Assembly (NCBI RefSeq): GCF_014905175.1
Contig: NC_057792.1
Location: 5,208,001 to 5,272,000 of the forward strand
Direction: 5' to 3'
DNA from: Aphidius gifuensis
Lineage: Eukaryota > Arthropoda > Insecta > Hymenoptera > Braconidae
Length of the DNA: 64,000 nucleotides
This document shows positions 37,859 through 52,204 of the stretch, piece by piece (within the stretch, counting starts at the first letter, position 1; every line of letters begins with the position of its first letter). The position numbers and the translations under genes are program-made. Below the pieces are notes generated by a model, which was not told the DNA's origin, did no database searches, and was given only the letters and a program-made list of their open reading frames with translations.

Positions 37859-40800
37859 CCACAATGTAAATATGTGAAATCTCTGATATACGTTAAATAT
37901 ATATATGAGTGCGTGTAAAAGGTGGTATAGATGTGATGAAAAGTATATGAGTATTTTTTTTATATATGTCGTTGTCGACGTCGACGTTTTAAAGGAGTCA
38001 GGAGTCTCGAGGATTGAAGATTCAAGGGGAATTTTTACCGAGGGCTTTTTTTATTTTTTTATTTTTATAAAAGGAGAGAAAGATAATGTCAGTTTATGAG
38101 AGAGATGATAAATACACATGTAATATGTATATATATATATTTGTAAGTAAAAAAAAAACGCAAAGGAGCACCTCCAAGGACCTCCGGACTCTTTTTATGA
38201 AATACAAGTATATAAGATGTGTTTGTTCCACACAAGCTATTGTCCGTTGAGACTACTACCGTTTTTTTATTTTTTTATTTTTCTATTGTTTGTTACAGTG
38301 TCCTCTTTACTTGCAAACTCTCTTCATACTCTCATACACCTCTTCATCGAAATCCCAGCTTTTCGTTTTATATATTCTTTTTTTTACTTATGCTTTTTAA
38401 AATGAAATAAAAAAATCATTTTTATGTGTGGAATTTTTTAATAGCTTTATTGTTTATTTAATTATAAATTTTAAATTATAAACTGGTAATTTAAATATTA
38501 ATATAAAAATAATTTTAAATATATTTTTCTATTTTTTTTATTGGATATATTGTATTACAATTTTGTAATCCAACTCTAAATAAGTTTTGAAATTGAAATA
38601 CTATAAATTGAAAAATATATATCACTTGTAGAAAAAAAAAAATCGAAAAAGAATTTTGAAAATAATCTGTATGGAAAAATATTTAAAAAATAATTTTCTC
38701 ATGTAAAATCAGGCATTCTTTTTTTTTCGTTGTTATTATTATCATTCTGATTATTATTTTTGTAAGTATAGATAGTAAAAGATATATATATAAAAAGATG
38801 TTAGTAGTTGTATGGTGATGCTGGTTAAAAAAAGGGGTGCGCAAAGATCGCGAATAACCAGCGCTAGCTAGGGGGTAGTTTAAAAGAAAGAAGACGTGCT
38901 CTATGTATATATATATATTAGAAAAGGATAAAAATGAATAGAAAAAGATAGGGTTGGGTATTGTCTCAGTAAGGGTGGTTTTTGCAAAGCTAGCCAGGGA
39001 CTGATGAAAGAAAGATATAGCTAAGAAATATAAAGGATAGAAATGTAAAATAGAAAAAAAAAAGAGGTAAATGCTGAGGAAATGATAAAGAAAACGAAGA
39101 AGAAGAAGTATAGAAAAATAAACAAGAAGGATAACGAAATAGAAAAAGATAAAGTACAAGTAAAGGGGTTAAAAAGTAAAGGAAAAAAAAAAATGGGTAA
39201 GACGTTGCATGAAGGGTTGGAAATGTAGATAGAATTTCTTCATTTCACGTCTTCACTCACCCTTCGTTTTGACTTTCTTCCTCATTTTCTCCTCAACTCA
39301 CTCCTCAATGTATACATTTATCCTACTCTTTCTTTCATCATCGTTGCCCAACGACGACTATATACTACACACTCACTATTCACCCCCTTCTTTTAAGAAG
39401 AAATAAAATAAAAAAAAAAAAAACCTCTACTCATTTCACCACCCTTCTACCCTCAAAAAACTCTCTCTCCACGCCATTCTTTCTCTTAAGACTCCGCGGC
39501 AGTGGAATCGTTAAAATCTGGCCGCGTCCCTTTGCTGCCTCTCCTTTCTCAACATCTTTTCTCTTTATCATCCCTCTTTCTTTGTCCAACAACCCCTCAA
39601 ATACAGACCTGCTTTGCCCGCACTTTTCTTCTTCATTCTCACTCTTATTTTCTACCCTCTAAGACCAACCAACTACCCTATGCCCAGCTTTTTTTTTTTT
39701 TCGACTTTTTCTCTGTTTTTTCTTCTCCTCATTTTTCTGTCTTTCTTTGATATATCAGCCGTCTACAGTCACCAACCCTTGAACGACGCTCACTCTCAGT
39801 ACTTATACTTTCGACGTTTTTTCTGCTGTAGGTGAATGTATGAACATTTTTTTTTTTTCTTAACTCTCTTTGACTCAGTGTGTCTAGATGTATACAAACC
39901 ACCCAAGGGTTTCGCACGAGTCTTTGAAAAAAAATTAAAAAAAAAAAAATCTTAGGACATTAATCAAGTACCAATGAAATGATACGTAAATTTATATTAA
40001 ATCCATAAATACAATTTTAAAATCATTAATTATAAATTTATGAAAAATAATTTCTTTGATTGCGTCGAAAAAAAAAATTATAATAATTAACTTTATATAC
40101 ATATTTTTTCTTTTAATTTTATTAAAAATTTTTTATTAATTAATTATCATTTGCATAATTGATTAATTAATCAAAATTATAAAAAAAATTCAATATCAAT
40201 TTGAAAAAAAAAAAACAAAAAATTTCAATATATATGTTAAGATTTTTTAATAGAAAAATTTTCTTAACTACTTTTTATCTCTCCCCCATTTTTTACTCTC
40301 TCTTATGCATCTAAAGAAAATAGTGTATGTGTATTTTTTTTCTACCTTTTTTTCTCATTTATATAATATATTTTTTTTTTTTTTGATTATTATTATTACT
40401 TTTTCTTCGTTTTTCCGCCCTTCGACTTCTCTTTTTCTACCCGAGGAATTACATCGCGAGGGTTGCCATATACCTTAAATATATATATATATGGATGGTG
40501 TATATCGGAGGGTAAGAAAGAGGGTAAAAATAAAAAAGACTAGGGGTGGACTCTTTCTCTCTTAACTGTACACATATAAATGTGTATATATGAGCGTCCC
40601 GACGCCGCCCCTTGGAGGCTGCGTGAAAAATATGTAAAGTATTGATTGCATTTTATAATTACTTGGAAGCCCTGGCGTCTTAGCTATACCCCGTTACTCA
40701 TACCCCCTCGATCTTAACGCACCCATACACACACATCTATATACTTTTAACATTATTATACACTTAAAAAAATTTTTTTTCATTTTTAATTTATTTTTCT

Positions 40801-42871
40801 ATCGATAAATAAAATTCTTTAAAACAATTGAAAGAATTTTATCATATAAAAACCAACAAATAAAACATTTTTTTTTTTTATTTCTAAAAGAATTGGAATT
40901 TTTTAATAATTTTTATATTAATAATTATTGATTTGATGATTAAAAAAATTTAAAAAATACCTTACATGATAAAAAATATTTAAATTATCATTATGGGAAT
41001 TATAATTTGTTTGATTTTTTTTTTTTTTTCTTTAAATTCATTTTATTTAACGATGTTCTTTTATTTTAATTATTTGTTAATTTTTTTTTTTTCTTATTTT
41101 AAGGGATAAAGATTTAGGATAGGGGTGAATTCATGCAGCTAAAATATAAGGGTAAAACCTGAGGCTTTTTAAATGAATGCTAACGTAAAATCTTAGTGAG
41201 TCTAAAAATTTTATATATATATATTGGAAAAGTAAGGGAAAATTCGAGTGAGACTGCCCGCGGCAAAACGAACAAGTATATAAGAAAAAGAAGAAGAAGA
41301 AAAATAATAATAATAAGTAGAATATAAGAAAATAAGAGAAATGAAGAAAAAGGATTGTTAAGAATGGGGAAAGAGTTGCGCGAGGCAAAAGACAGTTACG
41401 TATATATATAGGTAGATATAAAAAGGGGGTTGTTGAGGAGATTGGTAGATCTTGAAAAAGGGGAAGAAAAAAGGGTTGGTTTAACTGAAAAATAAGACAA
41501 AGAAGAAAATAAATATTAAAGCAAAAAAAATAAAATATTTCACGTGAATAATAATAGACTATAGGAAAATGGAAAATAAAAATTATAAATAGAAGAAAAT
41601 TTAAATATAGAAAAATGAGATTTTAAGGGATGATATGTGGGTGACTGTTTTTATCAACTAAAATTTACTATCATTGAATCATTTACTAACTAACTGACAA
41701 AAAAAAATTTTTTTAATCTTTATTATTCAATATAGCTCGTAAAAAGCTTCTCCAAAAATTTTTTTTGAAACTAAAAAAAGTATTTAAAAAAATAATATAC
41801 AACTTTTAAAGTAACGTAACTATTTTAAACAATTTTTTTATAACAAAAACCACGATAAATTTCTTAATAAATAAATTCCTCAATTGTCAATATTCTGAAT
41901 ACCCTAATTAACAACATACAAAGTTTCTAATTAACATCAAAATACGTGCTCTTAATCAATTCATTATAAAAAAATTTTATAATATTAAATTCAAAAAAAA
42001 GAATCTATTGACAAATATTTTATATAAATTTTCAAAGCCCTTAATTTAAAATTCCTACTTATATTAATAAAAACTTTATGACAAAAAAAAAAAAAATAAA
42101 ATCAATAAATAAATAAATAAAAAATTAAATAAAGTATATGAATTTTATATATATTTTTTGTTATTCAACCCTCAAAAGCATGCCAAAAAATATACCTCTA
42201 TATATATTTGACAGATTTAAAGTAACTTGGTAATCACCACAGCACAATCCAACAATCTAAAAGTACCGCATAACTACATATACAGTATAAATAAATAAAT
42301 AAATGTGTATGCATGTTGGAAAGGATTGGTGAGGCACGTAAGGGTTTTTCTCGTTGCTTTCTTATAGACGACTAAGAGTCTCTGACGGGGCCAAGTCAGT
42401 TGGATGAAAAGGTTGAGGATTGAGGGTGGTATATATACATATATAGTACCAAATAAGCAAAAAGGAAAATGAGTAAGAATAAGAAAAAGAGAAAGAAAGA
42501 AAGAAAGATTGAAGAGGTAAAGAAAAGAGGTGGTGGTAGTGCACAGAAGTTGCGCCCAGCATTTTAATCGATTTCATTTGCGCGCATGTGAGTGAGCAAA
42601 GTAAAAGCAGAGAGAAATTTTATATAAGGGGGGTTAAGAAAAGACTCAGGGGGTTGTGATGGGAATGGTTAAATAGGTATGAGGTGTACGTACTGGTCGC
42701 GTTTTTTTTTTTTTTTTTTTTTTAATTTTGTATATATATATAGTTGATATAGAAAAGTCTCTTGGTGTTTATACTTTTCTTACTTTATATTTCTTAAACA
42801 TTTCTTGATTCTTTTTATTTATTTTTTTTTTTTACTCATCATACCTCTGGGCCACACGAAGGAGCACACGA

Positions 42872-42891
42872 TGTTGTCGTCGACGACAACA
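42872..42891. repeat. Perfect 20-bp palindrome inside a GAC/GTC/AAC-rich cluster
   Basis: TGTTGTCGTCGACGACAACA reads the same on both strands. It begins a cluster of CGA/GAC/AAC triplets running to about 43025, in AT-rich flanks. Confidence 0.85.
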
Positions 42892-44291
42892 ACAACGACG
42901 ATGATGACAACGACAGTTTATACATATATATATAAAAAAGGTTTCTTTGTTTTGTTTTACTTGCGTCATTAGGGGTGGGCAGGACGACGGGTTGAGAAAA
43001 GCAACAACGACGACGACGACGGCAGGCTCAACACAATCTATCTACATATACACACGAATAGTGACAGGGGGTAGTAGGGTGGGAAAAAAAAGGGGGTGAT
43101 AAAAGCAAATGCAACAGAGGACAGAAGGGTGTATATAAGTTTAAATCGGTACTCACTGAGGGCGTGGTTTTTTTTACTATCAAATACAGTTTATTAAAAT
43201 TTAAGAAAAAAAAATTTTTTTTTATCTATTTTATATATTTTTTATCCTGTTATTATTGGTTATTTTATTTTGAAAAAAAAAAAATGTTTTTTTATTTGTT
43301 ATTTTAAAATGACAGAAACATATACAAACTTTTCATCTCAATTTATTATATATGATTTATATTTTTCCGCACAGTTGAGATTGTGGAATTTATTTAGGTT
43401 TTTTTTTTTTTCTTGAGTTATTTTGCTGTCAACTTGTGTTGTTAGTTTGAAATTTTTTTTTTTTTTTTTTTATATTTATTTCTAGAGAAAGAGTCAAGTT
43501 TGAAGTAAACGTCGTCTGCCTTGCATAATTTGACTGATGGATACGACACACATACGTTACGTTTAAAACTTTGTAATATCAAGAATATATAGATGTATAA
43601 TTCAAGCTGAGGGATAAAATTTTGAGAGGGTTGATGAGTGAGAAAGAAATTTTTGAATGCGTTGAAAAAAGAAAAAGAATTATTTGGAATAAGCATACGA
43701 GTTTTAAATATATGTACAAATAAATATAAACGTTGTATGCATATTTCTCTCGTTTTTTTTTTAGCCTGAAGAAGAAAAAATAATGTAAAAAAAAATATGT
43801 AGGGTAAGGGTTACTTTATTTTTTAGCCTCGTCAAATATTTCCAGTTTACGAATAACGTCCAACTTGAGCTACTTTGACATTTACAGTTAAAAAAAAAAG
43901 AAATAAAATAATTTAAATGAACAAAAAAAAAAAAAAAAATACATTTAAAATTGTCTATTTAATATTCTAAAATATAAACAATTTAAAAGTATAAAAAAAT
44001 AAAATTGATATATATTTTTATTCAATTACTTGTCAAAAAAAAATTCGTAAAGTTTGTAAAGCACGTGGTCGAGAAAAATAGTATAGCTGAATGGTAAAGA
44101 ATTGAAAATAGTGGAAAGAGAAGCAGTTATATATATACTGAATAAAGAAAAAAAATAATAAAAAAAATTGAGGTGGTAGTGTTGAGTCCAGTGTCGGTCA
44201 GCTGATGACGACGCCAGCGCTTAAAATAATACAGGGGTTGCAAGATAAAATTGGAGGGATGGTTTGTGAGGAGAAAAAGGGGTGAGGAATT

Positions 44292-44313
44292 ACCACGTGC
44301 GCTGCCACGTGGT
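44292..44313. promoter_or_regulatory. Tandem CACGTG E-boxes with 6-bp spacer
   Basis: CACGTG at 44294-44299 and 44306-44311 are separated by CGCTGC; the whole 22-bp element has ACCACGTG and CACGTGGT as perfect inverted arms. bHLH proteins bind CACGTG, and two E-boxes 6-7 bp apart are the arrangement described for CLOCK-CYCLE/BMAL1 targets. Confidence 0.5.
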
Positions 44314-45618
44314 TGTTCATCCCCTTTACCTAGGGTCTCTCTTACTCTCGTCTTATAAACCCTCATCACACCCACCTGCCTGCCAGATACATACACAAAC
44401 CTTAAATATCAACTTAACCTTTACTAAATATATATGTGGCTTTATAAAAACCATCTTTGTTTTATCTTTCAATATATTTTTTATTTAATTTTATTTTGTT
44501 TTTGATTGAATATAATAAATATAATTAATTCTTGATAGCCTCAATAAATATACACAATGCTATTAACGATAAAAAAATTGATATCGAAACATCAAAAGAT
44601 TGTTAAAATTCAATCAAATCATCTAACGAATGTAAAATTTTAAAAATAAATTATTGTAACTAAAGAAAATTTGAATAAAAATTGATTGAAAGTTGATAAT
44701 TTTCAGACAAATAAAATAATTAATAAACGATATACACACAAAGGTCAAAAGAAAATTAAATCAAAGCAAGTTATATAAAAAAAAAAATAAAATGAACCAG
44801 ACGAATATTTATATTTTAAAACAATATATAATTGGACCCACATCTTTACCTCTATATCGTAAATATATATCCCAAGTATTCCACCAGTTAAAAAAAAAAC
44901 TAAACAACAAACTAAAAAATAATAAAAACGGAAAATTAAAATAAAAAATTTCAATCAATTCTGGTGCATGATTGGTATCAATTTAGCCGTAGGCATTGTC
45001 GATTATATTCTCAGTTAAAAAACCACTCAAGTCAAAACCCTTTCACTCACCAATGCACCCTTTAAAAACTCCTCCAAAAAATAACAACCACAAATAAAAA
45101 AAAAAAGAAAATCTCTCTCCAAAGATCAAATAAACTTTCGAAAATTAAAATTTAAAAAAAAAAATCTTACATATTTACGAACCCATGACACTTTTAGAGA
45201 TAAATAAAAAAAATAAATAAAATAAATATATACATATATTTCATCCCTCTCCACCAAGTCATTCAACCCCATCGTCATCCTTCAACTTGCAACAAAATCC
45301 TAAGGACCAGTACCGAAAAAAAAAAAAAAAAAAAAATTATAAAAATAAATATACATGAATATATATATAAAACCTTTCTCAACTTTGTCAAAAGCTTTCT
45401 CCTTTCATCCAAGTACATCAAACTATATATACACCGCATCCGTATATACGGCCACATCGATCCGCCTTAATGAGTGGAAAGAATAAGACAGCCCCCCTCT
45501 TTTTCTCCCTTTTTCTCTTACCCCCTTTTTCATCCACAACGCGAAGCAAAATTTTACCCTAGGAATTTTCTCATTCCACATCCTTCACCCCGGGCCATAG
45601 TCCTTTCGAAGAGTTTTG

Positions 45619-45650
45619 CGTCGACGTCGTCGTCGTCGTAGTCGTTGTTA
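45619..45650 (+). repeat. GTC/CGT triplet array
   Basis: GCGTCGACGTCGTCGTCG and further CGT units form a CpG-rich triplet array in AT-rich flanks, similar to the cluster at 42872-43025 and a smaller one at about 37971-37986. Confidence 0.75.
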
Positions 45651-45923
45651 TTTCTGTCTCTGTCTAGCTCATATATATACATACATATAAAAGAAGAAGG
45701 GGTCTTTAAAATCGGCGACGAGAAAACGAACGAAACGAACGAACGAGTATTGTATAGAGAAATAAGTAGTATGGGTGGTAATGCTCCCGTTGTTTTGTAA
45801 GGGTGCTACGTACGCAGAGCCCAATCGTTTGCCTGCGGGGGCAAGAGGAGAAAAATAAGGCTTGGTAAGATGGGAGGTATACATCTCTCCTCTTTCTCCC
45901 AATTTTTTTTATTTTTATTACGT

Positions 45924-45942
45924 TCTCTCTCTCTCTCTCTCT
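45924..45942 (+). repeat. (TC)n microsatellite
   Basis: Nine perfect TC units followed by a pyrimidine-rich tail. Confidence 0.9.
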
Positions 45943-48900
45943 TTCACTTCACCTTCACGTGGAATGTTAATTCCCAACGCTTTAATTCTTACGAATATTT
46001 CCCTCGTGCACCCTCGATTGGACAAAAAAAAAAAAAAAAATAGGATGTCTGAACTCAAGAACAAGGGAAAAGAAGATGAAGATTAGAGTGAGGTTTTGAG
46101 GGTGGAAGAGGTTTTTTCTTCGAGGGTAGGATCTGTGAAGAGAAAGATAGTTGAGATCAGAGAAAGAGTAGACGTGGATTTTCAGGGTTATGAGGAGGCT
46201 GTGTGAGGGATTTTTATTTTGCATATATATACTGTAAAAAGGCTTTTTTTTTTGGACTCGTGATTTTAAGGATTCGTGACCCCCTTCTTACGTTTTTTTT
46301 TTTTAATATATTATGCAGAATAACTCGGGGGGTATGAGTAAGACATTGAGAGTTTTTTTTGTTTTTATTTTGGAATTTTTTTAACGTTAGCAATGGCTAA
46401 TAATCTTTTTTTTTTTTTGCATATAAGAAATGATGAAGACAAAAAAAAAAAATTTTGAATATTATCTGTGGTATTATATCTTTATAGAGATATTAGATGG
46501 GTAATACAAAATAGCGGAAGAATAAAAATGAAAAATATGTGTTTCCTTCGATGAATCTATTCAGAGTATTTTTGTTAGGGGATGATGATATTTTTTTTTT
46601 TTATATTTATTTTTTTGTTCTTTGTTTTTTCATTCCTTTGATATTTATTTTTACTATTTTTTTTATTTTTCTGTATCTTTTGGAAGTTGATCGAAACGCG
46701 GGACTGATGGGTGTTGATTGTCGCGTTAGAGATCGCTGAAATCAGTTCTGTCATATATAGTTTGGGGCTGTGGGGTTGAGATGAAGAAAAAAAAATAAAT
46801 ACAAGAGGGTTGGCTCAGAAAATAGAAGGAAAAAGAGTGAAGATTAAAATTGACTTGGCATTACTGTGTGATGTCCAGTATATAAACCAACGGAAAATAA
46901 AAAATAAAACAAATTCTTGAGATACAAGAACGAGATGTGTTTGACAAAAATAAAAAAACATTTTCTGTGTGTTTGTATAAATTTTTTTTTTTATTACCGT
47001 CACATCAGACACAACTTTCAACTAGATCATTGATATCAATTTGATGAAATAAAAATAAATAATTCACTTTTAATGCAAAAGAAAAAAAATAAATAAATAA
47101 AAAACTAAAAAATCAATTAAATCAATAAAATATCTAATTTAATAATTTTTTAATAAAAAAAAAAACAATTTTCCAACATAAAAATAATATTTCAATTGAA
47201 AAAAATGTAATTTAATTTACTATTTAAATAAATAAAAAATATTATATTTTTTCTACTGTAATTTATCATTTTTCATTTTTCATAATTCATTTAATTCATT
47301 TTTTTATTTTTCAAGTCGTCATTTTTATACAGAAAAAAAAAAAAGAAATGAAGTAGGCTTGGTAACAGACAAGAGCCAGTGTTTCTCGCGTGCTATTAAA
47401 TTATATCACACCACACTACCACGGATACAAAAAAAAAAAAATAAAATAAAATAAAATCCTTCTTCAAGAAGGGTCGTTTTATGTATATATATATAAACGA
47501 CACACTCTTGCCGTTTCTATTCTCATATTTATTTTATTTTACATGTATATATTTTTTTGTTATTTCATCTTTATTCATCAGTATCTGTATCTTTCTTCAT
47601 TTCATCCCTGTAAATTTCAACCGTTATCATAAATTTCAAGCAAAAGAATCGAGTGTTGCTTTTAATGAACACACTCACTGCCCCGATGAATCCCAACGCC
47701 TATTTTCTTACTACAAATACCCCTCTTACTCTTTTTTTTTCCTCTCAATGTTTTTTCTCTTGCCCCTTAGTTAAATTCAAAAGTATCATATTTTCATATT
47801 AAATATATTTTCCACACAAATTGTATATGAATAATGTGCTGAAACATCAATATTCATGTAAATTCTCAAACGAAATAAAAAAAAAAGTATAAAATAATAA
47901 AGCAAACTAAATATTATTCACTATTATATTTTAAATAATATAAAAAACATGTATATTAATTTTGAATTTTAAATTAAAACAAGTATTAAAAGGGTGTAAA
48001 AATATTCTTATCAAAAAAAAATAATATAAAAATTATTAACAAAACAAATCAAAAAGTCAATGTGATAATTTTATATTTATATTTATTTTTTTTTCTGACC
48101 TTTTGAGGGTAGTAAAAAAATATTCCACATTGTTAAATCATAAAGTCACGTTATTTTTTTATCGTCACGAATTTATTGAAAGTGATGTTTCAACAAGGAG
48201 TGCATCAGCAAATCGAACGAAATAATAAAAAATTAAATTTTCAAAGTATAGAAATAAGAAATTGTGAAGTTGTAAATAGATAAAATGAGTGAGGGGAAGC
48301 TTAGAGAGAAGAAAACAAGGAGAAAAAACATTTTAAAGAAGGGGTAATAAGTATACTATCGCACGATATATTTTCAATTTAAAAATCATGTTTCGCTTTA
48401 CACTTGAATAATATAAAATGTGTTTTATTTATTTGTTTGATTATTATACCACCTAATATATATGAAAAAAAAACGAGTCTATTTAAATATATGATATATC
48501 ATATTATAAAAGGGTTGTAAAAAGGGTTAATTCAATATCTGATTATGGCTTCAGGTAAAAATAGTTAAAAATTATTCCACTGTGATTTTCAATGAAAAGA
48601 AAAGGGGATGTATATTTTTTTTAATATTTATAAATATACAAAAATTATTTTCATAGGGTTTTTGTATAGAATCATGGGAAAAAAAATATATAAATAATAA
48701 TTTTTTCATGTCGTAAAATAAATAAATAGTTGAATAATAAATAAATAAATAAAATAACATTAAAAAAATATGAAAAACGTGGTCCAGTAAAAGTGATACC
48801 GTTGTTGGTATAAGATAAATTTTAATTCTTGGTCAGTACAATATTTACAAGCTTGTAAACATAATGTACAATATATCGACTTGTATATACATTTATATAT

Positions 48901-51275
48901 AAATATAACATATATATACAATCTTTTATTCTTCCTCTTTTTATACTTTATTTTTATTTTTTTCCTTGTTCGATCTCGTGGCGTGCTGGACGATAAATTC
49001 CAACTCGAGAGAATAAAATAGATCTAGACTAATTGTGGGAGAGATCCACGACTTACTTACTTGCATCATGGTTTTTTTTTTATTTTTTTTTTTTCATTGT
49101 AGTGATATGCTCGCATTCTCTTTGTGTTCCCATGTGATCTTCTTTTTATATCTTCTTTATTTTACTCTTTAAATCGTGATAGATTTATAACTATATAAAC
49201 AGTTTGATCAAATCGCACATATATATTTATATCCACGAGAATTTGACATTATAAACAACATAATCAAATTTAAATAATTTAAATTAAGTTATTAAAATTA
49301 AAATTTATAATATTTAAAAAATAAATTAAATTAAATTAAGATATTAAAATTGTTTTTATTGTTTAGCCTAAAGACCACACGATATACTAAGTTTAAAAAT
49401 ATTCAATAAGCAATAGAAATGTCGAATATATTTACACCAATAATATGTGTAAGTAGGATGTTAGACAATAGCTGATAAAAATCAAATAAACAAAAGAGAT
49501 GTAATAATAAAAAAAATAAAAAAAGATTTCTCGATTTACAAGTCTTGTTTTGTATGTGTGTGTGTTTATATGTATATTGTTGTGGCATATGGTTTTAGTG
49601 GTTATATATATATTGAGAAAAAGAAGATAGTCCCTCTTTATTTCCCTCCCTCACAGTAGGTCCGAAAGGTGCTTTTATATACAAGAGATCGCACGAGCGC
49701 AAAGATCAAGCAGGATCGTGCGACCCGGACCCCTCGACTTTTATATGCACGCGGGGCCCATGCCACCATCATATATACACTTGGGCCCTTCTTTCATTTT
49801 TATATACAATTTATATATACACATACACAACAGATTACTGCATTTTGTCTGCTCCTCTTTCAATCCATGTGAATATATAAATACATGTACCGACAATCAT
49901 GCGAGCACCTTCCTTTTATTTTTTTTTTTCACATATCTTTTACTTCCTTCTTCTTATTTTTTCTCACTTTATTTTTCACTCAACCATGAATATACATCTC
50001 CCGCAGAGATTCACCCCATGATCTCACTCCTCCAGAAATAAAAAAAAAAATAAAAAAAAATTTCTTATAAAAGACCTTAAGTGACAGGGATATTAACACT
50101 TTCATGACAGATTCAAATGAAATATCTTTTTGAAAAATAAAATAATCACACATATCATGTAAATACGTGTGAATAATTTAAGGTAAAAAGTGATAGATAA
50201 AGAGGAATAAATATATACATTTTTTTTTTTTTTTTCTACTGAGGGAAATGTGCTTGGTGACGAATTGCGTTAATATTGCAAATAAAAAATTCACCGTCGA
50301 TGGCAATTTTAGATTTGTAGAAAATATAAAAAATAGAAAGGGGAAAGTTTAAAAATAAAATAAAGTTAAGGAAACGACAAAATTGAGATTGTGGAGAAAA
50401 AAAAAAAAAAAAAAAATGATAAAGGTGAAAAGAGGTAAATGAGAATAAAAAGAAAAAGAAATGTCATGATGTGGTTCAGAGTTGTAGTTATATACTCCTA
50501 GCAACACACCATCCGGTTTTTAAAATACTTTTTTTTTATATATTTATTTCTTTTTGTATTTTCCGGTGCCAAGATGGCGTTTCTGTTTACTTCGTTAAGC
50601 AGTTAATTACTCCCTGAGTCTCAGGGTCCAAGATGTTTAAAGTCAAACTGTATCTCAGTCAAGAGGACGACACAGTAATTCCCTTCTTCTTCATTTTTTT
50701 TTTTTTATTATGAAAATATTGAGAGCGAGAATTAAGATAAAAATTAAAATAAAACGAGATAAAAAAAATTTGATCGAGTTTTTTTTTTTTTAATCTTAAT
50801 TTACCTAGCAGGAAAAAGAGGACTTTTTAACAACTTCCCAAATTGGTTATTCTATTTATCTATTTATCCAACAGCCTTGAGGTTATTCAAGCTAATATTA
50901 AAATAAGTCCAGTAACCATCATCAACAATAATTTTATATAGTTAAAAAATTTCCCTCTGGCTTTAGATGAAAATAAAAATATTCATTAATAAAATTGTAA
51001 TTTAAATATTTAAAAATTAATAATGGCAAATAATTGTTATATAATTTTAACAGATATATTAAAAATAAAAATTAAATTGATTTTTCGAAATATAAAATGA
51101 TATAAATTAGAAATAAATTTATAATTTTTTTTAGCTAAAACTTTTTAGTAATTTTATTTTAAATTTTTATATTAACTAAGATTTTTATTTGACGTTGGAG
51201 TGAGATTTCGATGGTACAAGGATATCGTTTGCATGTATATATATAAATATAAAAGGTGATGAGCCAATGCCAGTG

Positions 51276-51287
51276 GCCATCTAGTGC
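51276..51287 (+). promoter_or_regulatory. CTCF-like motif
   Basis: GCCATCTAGTGC matches 11 of 12 positions of the reverse-complement CTCF core GCCMYCTRGTGG as I remember it. It lies in a GC-richer patch (GAGCCAATGCCAGTGGCC) after a TATATA tract. Single-motif evidence only. Confidence 0.25.
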
Positions 51288-52204
51288 TACTTCTAGTTTC
51301 CATCAGCAAAGTAATTAATTTTTAATGTACTTTGCCTGCTTATTTCTTTCGTATCACGCTGCTTATATTTATTTATTTATTCATTTTTTTTTTTTCTTCA
51401 TTTCACTACATAGTTTCTTTCGTTTTTTGTAACTAACTTTTTTTCCAAGATCCCTGCACCCTATACACATCCCATCGTCATTCTCAAGACAAGCCAAGGG
51501 AATGAAAAAATTTCCTTATAAATTTCTAATGAAATTATCTAAAATATATATCTACAGAAAATTAACGTCATCAAGTTATAAAATCATGATAAAAATAGAA
51601 AAAAAAATAAATAAAAATTTATAATTATTAATTATTTATTTAAACAAATTAATTTTTATTTTCTTATCAACCTGTTGATAAATAATAACAAAGTCAAAAA
51701 AAAATCATGTATCGAAAACTTGATCGTCTTTTATATTCATTGGCTTATATAATAAAAAAAAATTGGGCAAAATTACACATTGTAAATGTTTTTGTTAAAA
51801 TTACACTTTGTTAAATAGGGTTGTAACCCAATGTAAGTGTACTATTCAACATTTATTTAGTCGATTGAAAAAAAAAAAAAAAAAGGAAAATTGAGACAGG
51901 TATTGAATGTGGAGGAGGGGTTGTCCCGGGATATAATATTTACAGGGGAAAAAAAAAAGGCTAAACACGCGTCAATATATATCTATAGATATATCGATTG
52001 GAATAAATACAAGTGGCGGTCTTTGGTTATTTCAAGGGTATTTACACATTGCTATATGAAATAAAAAAATAAATATATTGGTATCTCTGTAGGGGTCTCA
52101 GGTGTATAAACTATACGTGTTTATATGTGAATAGTGTCTTCCACCCCTTAAAAGAATAAAAACCCATGCACCTTTTTTGCCGACCTTTCGACATATTGAG
52201 GTGG

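Noticed and set aside
45040..45060. Minus-strand donor TTG|GTGAGTG
   Set aside because: No exon body: the preceding segment is a few bases after a T-rich run.
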